Shown in pieces: positions 56,712 to 64,000 of a DNA stretch of 64,000 nt. Location: NCBI GenBank assembly GCA_942493145.1, contig OW818679.1:372001-436000 (forward strand). Reading direction: 5' to 3'. Positions within the stretch are counted from its first letter, which is position 1. Every line of letters starts with the position of its first letter. The notes below the pieces were generated by a model, which worked only from the letters and a program-made list of their open reading frames with translations, was not told where the DNA came from and searched no databases. The position numbers were made by a program, and so were the translations under genes. The stretch comes from ENR-C20 sp942493145. Lineage in GTDB: Bacteria; Bacillota; Clostridia; Acetivibrionales; DTU013.

Positions 56712-57631
56712 ATGTTCAGCAAAAAGACATTGGGAAATCCCAATCAGATATCGGGAGCAAGCAATATTCTTTTAAATCTGTTTTTCATCACATGCTTCTA
56801 TTGCCTGCATCGCACCGATACTATTGGTTATCATCATATCGTTTAGTGACGAGATGGAAATCCTCAAAAACGGGTACAGCTTCTTCCCGAGATATTTTTT
56901 CAATGAAAAGGCATATGACTATATTGCCGCATCAGGGGAGGCTATTTTGCGAGCTTACGGGGTTTCACTGCTTGTTACGGTTATCGGGTCAATCCTCAGT
57001 CTGCTGATCATCAGCATGTATGCATATCCATTGGCCAGGCAGAGTTTTAAATACAAAACACTTTTTTCCTTTATTGCATACTTCACGATGATCTTTGGCG
57101 GAGGGCTCATCCCCTGGTATATGGTCTATACACACATCTTTAAAATAAAGGACAGCATATGGATCCTCATCTTTCCGTACCTTTTAAACGCATGGTTCGT
57201 ATTGATCATGAGGACATTTTATAAGACTACCATACACGAATCCATCCTGGAATCCGCCAGAATTGACGGAGCGGGAGAGTTCAGGACATTCTTTCAGATT
57301 GTACTTCCGCTGTGCCGCGCAGGGCTGGCTACAATAGGCCTGTTCTGTACGCTGAACTACTGGAACGACTGGTATCTTCCGCTGGTTTTTGTCAACAATC
57401 CGAAGATGTACAATATCCAATACCTGATGTACCAGATACTTGCTGAGCATTCAGTTTCTGTGCAGAGCTCCTCACTTTTTCAGCAATCAATCCCTGGCGT
57501 TTAAGGATCTTCCCAGTGAGAGTGCCCGTATGGCGGTTGCGGTTTTGTCCATTGGGCCTATCATATTTGCCTATCCGTTCTTTCAAAAATATTTTGTAAA
57601 AGGCCTTACAATAGGGGCTGTTAAAGGATGA
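56712..57631 (+). pseudogene. Sugar ABC transporter permease (LplC type), frameshifted
   Basis: Begins at ATG 56712 behind GAGGAGGGG. An indel near 56805 shifts to the frame 56824-57504, which carries most membrane helices and the EAA loop (ESILESARIDGAGEFRTFFQ). A second indel near 57485 leads to the conserved end (SESARMAVAVLSIGPIIFAY). Length about 306 residues once corrected. Pairs with the LplB-type permease. Confidence 0.82.
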
Positions 57632-57700
57632 TTCCGGTGCAGTTGCCCAGAGAGAGCGAACTGCCCGTATCATAAAGACAAATAAATAGGAGGTTTTTTT

Positions 57701-59224
57701 ATGAAAAAAATGTATTGTATCGTTCTGGCCGTGGTTCTGTCACTGGCTATGCTGATGACAGAGCTGTACGGTGCTGCCGGCGACGCCAGGCACACCCTGC
57801 ACAGAGAATAATCCGGTACAGGAACCCGTTGTTTCAGAAAAGCCGGCTGACTTGGTTTGGTATTTGGTAGGCCCACAGCAGGAACCTGAAACAGAAAAGA
57901 TTACACAGGCTGCGAACACTTATCTGAAGGACAAACTGAATGTTGAGGTTAACCTGACTGTTCTGGGTTATGGTGACCCCTACAACAACAAGGTAAACAC
58001 AATGCTCGCTGCAGGTGAACGCATTCGATGATATTGCTTCACAGCCGGTTGGGCTGCAGACATCAAAGCGAATTCATCCGCAGGATATTTCAGAGAACTT
58101 GACAGCTACCTGGCGAAATCCGCCACCATCACAGACATCGTCGGGCAGGCCTTCATGGACGGTATCAAGATCAACCGGAAAAACCTTTGCGGTTCCTTGC
58201 CGCAAGGAACAGGTTCATAACTGGGGCTTTATCATCCAGAAGGCTCTTGCAGATAAATATAATGTAGATCCTGCAAGCATCAAGACATTGGAAGATTTGG
58301 AACCGGTATTTGAAACTATAAAAGCAAAGGAAACGAATATCATACCCTCTGCTCGTCGTTGAAGGATGGAAGCACCATTTAAGCTTCTGGACTGGGATCC
58401 GATGAGTGATGACTCAATACCCGGTGCATTGTATCCGGATAACAGGGACACAAAGATCATCAACCAGTTCCTTGCTCCCGAATCCATTGCAATGTACAAG
58501 AAAATGAGAGATTACATGCAAAAGGGTTATATCCCTGCTGACGCAGCTACAATGCAGAATTTCAATGATCATCTGAAGACGGGAAATTATTTTGCCATTT
58601 GCCAGTCCATGAAGCCGGGAAAAGCTGCTGAAATGACATCAAGCACCAGCGTTGAATGGCTTGACGTCAACATCACCGCACCGGTTATGGCTAACCGTGA
58701 TGCATCCGGCGGAGCGCTGCTGGCCATTCCTACCTCTGCAAAATACCCGGATCAGGCATTTAAATTCATCGAAATGCTGTATACCGATAAATATCTGAAT
58801 AACCTTTTTGTATATGGCATTGAAAATGAACATTATGAAAAGGTATCCGAAAATGTTGTGAAGCTGGACCGATAACACCGGTTACAGAGCAGGCAATGGC
58901 TGGAGATTCGGAGATCAGTTCAAAGATTACCTTATGGACAATGAAGATCCTGATAAATGGAACAAGTTCCTGGAGTACAACAAGGCAGGATTGGTTATGA
59001 ACAGCCTCGGCTTTGCATTTGACAAGACGAGTGTGGATACTGAAGTGGCAGCATGCAAGGCAGTTGTTCAGGCATATTACAAGCAGTTGTTCACGGGATC
59101 TGTCAATATTGACAAGACAGTTGCACAGATGGAAGCGGAACTCAAACAATCCGGGGTTGATAAGGTTATAGCCGAAATGCAGACCCAGTATGACGCATTT
59201 CGCGCAAAAAATGCAGGAAAGTAA
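57701..59224 (+). pseudogene. Extracellular sugar-binding protein, multiply frameshifted
   Basis: Begins MKKMYCIVLAVVLSLAMLM behind AGGAGG. Indels occur near 57775, 58012, 58050-58190 (at least one) and 58360, and near 58868. Readable segments include VVSEKPADLVWYLVGPQQEP, ADKYNVDPASIKTLEDLEPV, EWLDVNITAPVMANRDASGG and the end QTQYDAFRAKNAGK. This is the LplA/YtcQ-like type that pairs with LplBC permeases. About 500 residues when corrected. Confidence 0.8.
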
Positions 59225-59396
59225 AAAAAAACAAAAATCCCCGATTTCAACTGCGGAAGGCCGTTTGACATGACGGTTTTCCAGGAGGGATCAGGGGGAA
59301 AGGACTACACTTCGAGGGAATGTCCCGGGAGGGTTTGGGATGTCCTGGTTATCGGGCTATGTTGAGGTTTTTCTTTAATGAGTGGAGGTACCCGCT

Positions 59397-61853
59397 ATGA
59401 GATATGGTTATTTTGATGATGCAAATAGGGAATATGTTATTTCCACGCCCAAAACCCCATATCCATGGATCAATTATCTGCGGATTCGAGGATTTCTTTT
59501 CGCTGGTATCAAGCACCGCGGGCGGTTACTGCTTTTACAAGGATGCAAGACTCCGGCGCATGACAAGGTACCGATACAACAGTGTTCCTATTGACAACGG
59601 GTACAGGTACTTCTGCATTAACGATGACGGGGATTTCTGGTCCCCGGGCTGGATGCCTGTCAGGAAGGACCTGAATCATTACTGAATGCAGACATGGGAT
59701 GGGATATACTAAGGATATCCGGTGAGAGAGGCAACGGGATCCAGGTTGACATCTTGTACTGCTGGTGCCTTTAGATACAACTGTGAATTTACAAAAGGTT
59801 ATGATTACAAATACCTGTAACGATAATAAAAATTTAAGGTTTTTTCTTTTGTTGAATTTTGTCTCTGGAATGCATATGACGACATGACCAATTTTCAGAG
59901 GAATTTTAGTACAGACGAGTTAGAAATTGTAGGAGCTCGGTCATTTATCACAAAACTGAGTACTAGGAAGACGCAATCCCTTATTCATTTTATTCCGCTA
60001 AATACTGGGATTAGTGCGGTTTGATACGGATAGGGACAGCTTTGTCGGGATTGCATAACGGGTTTGACGCTCCGAAGGCGGTTGTCGAAGGAAGGGCATC
60101 CAACTCCGTAGCAGACGGTTGGTCTCCCATCGCGTCACATTACATTGAGCTTGAACTTAAAGCAGGAGAGTCAAAGGAATTAGTGTTCATTCTGGGATAT
60201 GCCGAGAATCCGGAAGAAGAGAAATGGGAAGCCAAAGGGATAAATAAAAAAAGCAGGGCAAAAGCAACGATACAGAGGTTCAATTCAACTGAGGCCGTAG
60301 ATAAAGCTTTTTCTGGGCTTGGGGCATATTGGGAGGCGCTGCTGTCAAAATATACTGTAGAAACCTCCGGACGAAAAGCTTGAACAGGATGGTAAACATA
60401 TGGAACCAGTATCAATGCATGGTCACCTTCAACATATCACGCAGCGCCTCGTATTTCGAATCGGGCGTTGGACGCGGGATGGGGTTCAGGGATTCAAACC
60501 AGGACTTGCTCGGGTTTGTCCATCAGATACCAAAGAGGGCAAAGAGAGAATACTGGATCTCGCCGCCACACAACTGGAAGATGGAGGAACTTACCACCAG
60601 TATCAGCCTTTGACGAAGAAGGGGAATCACGAGATAGGTGGCGATTTCAACGATGACCCCCTATGGCTGGTGTTGGCCACGGCTGCATATATAAAGGAGA
60701 CAGGGGACTTCAACATTTTGGAGGAATATGCCCCATTCAATAATGATATCAATAAATCCGACAGCATTTATGAGCATCTCAGGAGGGCGTTCAAACATGT
60801 GACGGAAAACCTTGGGCCCCATGGTCTTCCCCTGATAGGCAGGGCAGACTGGAATGACTGCCTGAACCTGAACTGCTATTCTCAACACGCCTGATGAATC
60901 CTTCCAGACAACCACGTCAAGGGACGGAAGAGTGGCTGAATCTGTGCTGATTGCAGGTATGTTCACCTTCATCGGTCCTGAGTTTGTACGGATGTGCGAA
61001 TATCTGGGGAACGATGATGAGGCTAAACAGGCTAAAATGGACATTAAAAGGATGAAGGAGGCCATCCTCAAGCATGGGTATGAAGGAGAGTGGTTCCTGA
61101 GGGCATACGACGACGCTGGGAAAAGGATTGGAAGTGCTGATAACGAAGAAGGAAAGATTTATATAGAACCACAGGGCTTCTGTGTTATGGCAGGAATCGG
61201 GACTGAAGACGGAAAGGCTATTAAAGCTCTTGATTCAGTAAAGAAAAACCTTGATACGCCATATGGTATGGTCTTGCTCAACCCCGGGTATACAAAGTAT
61301 CACCACAACTTGGGAGAGATATCAACTTACCCTCCGGGATACAAGGAAAATGCCGGAATATTCTGCCACGTCAATCCCTGGATAGTTGCTGCAGAGACAG
61401 TCCTCGGGACGTGGGGACAGAGCGTTCGAATGCTATACGAGGATCACCCCGGCATACCTTGAAGATATAAGCGAGATCCACAGGACTGAACCATATGTGT
61501 ATGCGCAGATGATAGCCGGGAAGGATGCCAAGGAGGCACGGCGAAGCAAAAACTCCTGGTTGACCGGAACTGCGGCACGGAACTTCGTTGCAGTATCACA
61601 GTGGATTCTGGGGATCAAGCCGGGGTATGAGGGCCTTATGGTAGACCCCTGCATTCCTTCGGATTGGGAGGGCTTCACAGTTAAGAGATACTTCCGGAAT
61701 GCCATGTACAATATATCCGTAAAGAACCCGGATAAGGTTTCCAAGGGTATAAGGAAGCTCACGGTTGACGGGAAAGAATTCATTGGGAATGTCCTGCCTG
61801 TGTTCAGGAATGGCAGAGAGCATTCCGTCGAGGTAGTCACGGGTAATGACTGA
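59397..61853 (+). pseudogene. GH94 cellobiose phosphorylase-like enzyme, multiply frameshifted
   Basis: The span of 819 codons matches the usual cellobiose phosphorylase length. It starts MRYGYFDDANREYVI behind GTGGAGG. Landmarks are SSTAGGYCFYKDA, FVEFCLWNAYDDMTNFQR, the catalytic region GMGFRDSNQDLLGFVHQ (Asp general acid) and GDFNDDPLWLVLATAAYI. GRADWNDCLNLNC and EGLMVDPCIPSDWEGF follow. Indels are found near 59490, 59710, 59790, between 59930 and 60030, near 60375, 60530, 60885 and 61410. A working enzyme would split cellobiose with phosphate into glucose 1-phosphate and glucose in the cytoplasm. As read, no full protein is made. Confidence 0.85.
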
Positions 61854-61899
61854 TGTGAAAGGAAACATTTTTTGCCGGAGAGACTGAGATGTGGCTTCA

Positions 61900-62370
61900 T
61901 CAAATGATTGTGACACAGCTGAAGACCTGCAATCCAACGCCCTGACCGAATTGCGTCAGACCCTCGCCCGTTGTGGCTGTAATTCCGATGCATTTTTCCG
62001 GCATGTCCAGAAGCTTTGACAGGCTGATCCTCATTTCAGGTATCCTGGGTGTTATTTTAGGCGTCAGGCCCTCTATAGATATTGAGAGGTGGACAATTTT
62101 GCTTTCGCCAAGGTATTTAAGCGCTTCTGCAAGATAAACCCTGCTGTCGGTTATCCCTTCCTCAAGACACATTTTGTCGCTGACAGGCCCCAGTATATTG
62201 ACACAGGTTACACCGGACACCGCATTGGTAATGGAATGAAGCACCACGTCGGCATCGCTGTTGCCCAGAAGCGGAGGATGGTCTTCAAATACCACTCCTG
62301 CGAGAATGAGAGTTTTTTGCTTATCTTCAAAATCAAAGTTATGGCTGTCCTGCCCTATACCAACCTTCAT
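61900..62370 (-). CDS. ispF: Divergent IspF (MECDP synthase) homologue
   Basis: The 156-residue protein keeps the metal ligands of 2-C-methyl-D-erythritol 2,4-cyclodiphosphate synthase: D8 and H10 in GIGQDSH and the His in SDADVVLHS. The overall length is also kept, as is a TATTGEGL motif near the end. It lacks the loop that normally reads GDIGxxFPDTD: the same place here reads VNILGPVSDKM. It may be a diverged but active enzyme or a paralogue with a changed substrate. No purine-rich ribosome site is obvious. Convergent with the GH94 pseudogene. Confidence 0.75.
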   Translation of the reverse strand: MKVGIGQDSHNFDFEDKQKTLILAGVVFEDHPPLLGNSDADVVLHSITNAVSGVTCVNILGPVSDKMCLEEGITDSRVYLAEALKYLGESKIVHLSISIEGLTPKITPRIPEMRISLSKLLDMPEKCIGITATTGEGLTQFGQGVGLQVFSCVTII

Positions 62371-62503
62371 AATGGCGAAACTCCATTCACAGTGTATTTA
62401 CAACATACAATATTATACATCATTATAGCACCGTATAACACCGGTGGAAATATCTTATATGCCTTAAAGTAATATTATTTGATATTTTGGGAGCTTATTT
62501 GCG

Positions 62504-62512
62504 TGGTATAAT
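62504..62512 (+). promoter_or_regulatory. Extended -10 promoter of the diguanylate cyclase gene
   Basis: TGGTATAAT has the TGn extension before a perfect -10, which can replace a good -35 element; none is clear upstream. It lies 60 bases before the start codon in the 200-base gap after ispF. Confidence 0.55.
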
Positions 62513-62571
62513 ATAAAAGCAGTTTTGTTCATCTCTTCAAGCTGCAGAAGCGAAATTTGGAGGATAGCTTT

Positions 62572-64000
62572 GTGGCTGATGTGTTAGGTGGACGGCTGAA
62601 AAAAAGGAATCACAGAATAACCAACCCCGTATTCATAATTATTGTTACCCTCTTAGTTCTCATTGGAGCTGCTTTTGTAGCATACATGTGGAATATAAGC
62701 ATAAGAGCAACGGAAGATAATGCGAAAAAGCTGGCCTGGGCAGCAGAGGCAAGTTTTCAGAAGTCTGTAATAGTAAGTCTCAAAGCAGATATAAGTGATA
62801 TTGAACGTGAAGAATACAAGGAAATCAAGAGCAGCCTGATGAGGTTGGTGAAGATTGAGAATGAGGTTCGCTTCGCTTATATTTATGCTGAAAGAAACGA
62901 AAAGATCTATTTTCTAGCGGATTCCGAGCCGACTGATTCTATCGATTATTCGCCACCGGGTCAGGAATTCTGGGAGGCGGATGAAGTAATCCTTCAGCCT
63001 TTCAAAAGTGGACAGACAGTGGTTACCGAGCCGGTTACCGATCGATGGGGTACTTGGGTCAGCGTCCTTGTTCCAATGAGAAGTATGGAAACAGGAGATG
63101 TGGTAGCTGTTTTCGGAATGGATTATTCTGCCGGATCCTGGAATGATTATGCCGCCGAAAGATCTCTGATGTCAGGAATTGTTGGGTTTTGCCTGATTGC
63201 AATTATCATAGCTCTTTATGTCATGCTAATTCAAAACAAAGAATTGCGGGGAGAAAAGAAAAAATTGATAGATATGGATTTAAGACTTAAAGAGCTGCTT
63301 GAAAGTCAACGGAACAAGGCAGTTTTGCTGGATAATCTGCCTGGTATGGCCTACCGGTGTGTTTGTGACCGGGACTGGACAATGCAGTTTCTGTCTGTCG
63401 GATGTTTTACATTGACCGGGTACAAACCTGAAAACCTTATCAATAACAAGGATATATCGTTCAACCAGATAATAGCACCTGAATACCGGGAAACATTGTG
63501 GGGCGAATGGACCCGTGTGCTTGCCCTAAGAGAGCAGTTCAAGTTTGAATATGAAATAATTACTTCAGCGGGGCAACGAAAATGGGTGCTGGAGACAGGT
63601 CAGGGAGTTTTTTATGAAAATGAAAGGGTGGAGGCTCTGGAGGGTATAATCATAGATATCAACGAATCAAAGCAGCGCCTCCTGCAGATTCAATACATGA
63701 AGGACTTTGATTTCATGACGGGACTAAACAACCGTAAATATTTCGAAGAGGAAAAAGTAAGACTGGATAAGGATGAATACCTTCCACTGTCTGTAATTAT
63801 TGGTGATATCAACGGTGTCAGACTGATTAACGACACCTTTGGGCATGCGGAAGGAGATCGCATGATTGCTGAGATATCAAAAATCATTCAGTGCTGCTGC
63901 CGCGAAGGGGATGTCCTGGCAAGAATCGGAGGGGATGAGTTCGGAATCCTTTTGCCGAAGACTACATTGGATGAAGTCAATGAAATTCTTCGAATGATGA
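62572..64000 (+). CDS. Membrane diguanylate cyclase with Cache-like, PAS and GGDEF domains, partial
   Basis: The frame is open to the window end (about 476 residues). GTG 62572 follows TTGGAGGA. A first membrane helix (residues 20-40) and second (about 200-222) enclose an extracytoplasmic sensor domain. A PAS domain follows (LDNLPGMAYRCVCDRDWTMQ), then a GGDEF domain with DFMTGLNNRKYFEE and an intact active site RIGGDEFGILLP. The inhibitory site RxxD (REGD) lies five residues before GGDEF, so product feedback is expected. Whether an EAL or other domain follows cannot be seen. Confidence 0.88.
   Translation, partial: MADVLGGRLKKRNHRITNPVFIIIVTLLVLIGAAFVAYMWNISIRATEDNAKKLAWAAEASFQKSVIVSLKADISDIEREEYKEIKSSLMRLVKIENEVRFAYIYAERNEKIYFLADSEPTDSIDYSPPGQEFWEADEVILQPFKSGQTVVTEPVTDRWGTWVSVLVPMRSMETGDVVAVFGMDYSAGSWNDYAAERSLMSGIVGFCLIAIIIALYVMLIQNKELRGEKKKLIDMDLRLKELLESQRNKAVLLDNLPGMAYRCVCDRDWTMQFLSVGCFTLTGYKPENLINNKDISFNQIIAPEYRETLWGEWTRVLALREQFKFEYEIITSAGQRKWVLETGQGVFYENERVEALEGIIIDINESKQRLLQIQYMKDFDFMTGLNNRKYFEEEKVRLDKDEYLPLSVIIGDINGVRLINDTFGHAEGDRMIAEISKIIQCCCREGDVLARIGGDEFGILLPKTTLDEVNEILRMM

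Noticed and set aside
51994..59224. Programmed frameshifting in the sugar-locus genes
   Set aside because: The breaks are numerous, of both signs, lie mostly outside slippery runs and hit every gene; programmed shifts would be rare and at conserved places.

Overview
The window looks like a chromosome segment of a spore-forming, anaerobic, saccharolytic Firmicute of the class Clostridia. This is an inference from gene content: ctsR-mcsA-mcsB-clpC followed by radA, disA, carD, a YacL-type PIN/TRAM gene and ispD; Rex; a CwlD-type spore-cortex amidase; NatAB-type export; and a broken cellobiose-phosphorylase locus. Coding density is high, base composition is moderate, and purine-rich GGAGG-type ribosome sites are common. 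No rRNA, tRNA or CRISPR array was seen.

Layout. 1-4.9 kb: tail of a PucR-type regulator, then an operon of three paralogous SnoaL/NTF2-like proteins and an Fe-S flavin ene-reductase of the BaiH/2,4-dienoyl-CoA reductase type. 5.1-6.4 kb: an IS3-family element. 6.4-16.6 kb: an accessory island of four Rhs/YD-repeat fragments. Three of them carry the same 959-bp core, end the core at the same DPTG codon, and then switch to unrelated C-terminal domains: an unrecognised one with four 19-residue repeats, a peptidoglycan-binding plus MepA-like endopeptidase, and a CdiA_C-type nuclease. Each is followed by a small or lipoprotein gene that could be its immunity protein. 16.6-24.7 kb: a coiled-coil gene, two MFS exporters, a membrane protein, cwlD, a LysM protein and a decayed stretch with a start-less GNAT gene. 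24.8-32.3 kb: ABC-F ATPase, rex, an aroF-tyrA aromatic operon and a group-II EF-G-like GTPase. 32.5-47.5 kb: a DUF4349 lipoprotein, the CtsR heat-shock operon, a glycosyltransferase, a GH15 enzyme, radA, disA, carD, PIN/TRAM and ispD. 47.5-50.6 kb: a NatAB-type ABC exporter and an esterase. 50.6-61.9 kb: a carbohydrate locus (binding protein, YesM-type kinase, YesN-type regulator, two permeases, second binding protein, GH94 phosphorylase) in which every gene carries indels. 61.9-64 kb: a divergent IspF homologue and a membrane diguanylate cyclase cut by the window end.

The most unusual system is the Rhs array. It reads as a polymorphic-toxin reservoir in which a conserved 959-bp segment could let different toxin/immunity modules be recombined onto a full-length Rhs protein encoded elsewhere. 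The copy-1 C-terminal domain and its lipoprotein partner are the best candidates for something undescribed. The indel-riddled sugar locus needs a read-level check before it is called a pseudogene cluster, because its fragments keep good protein similarity and lack internal nonsense codons.
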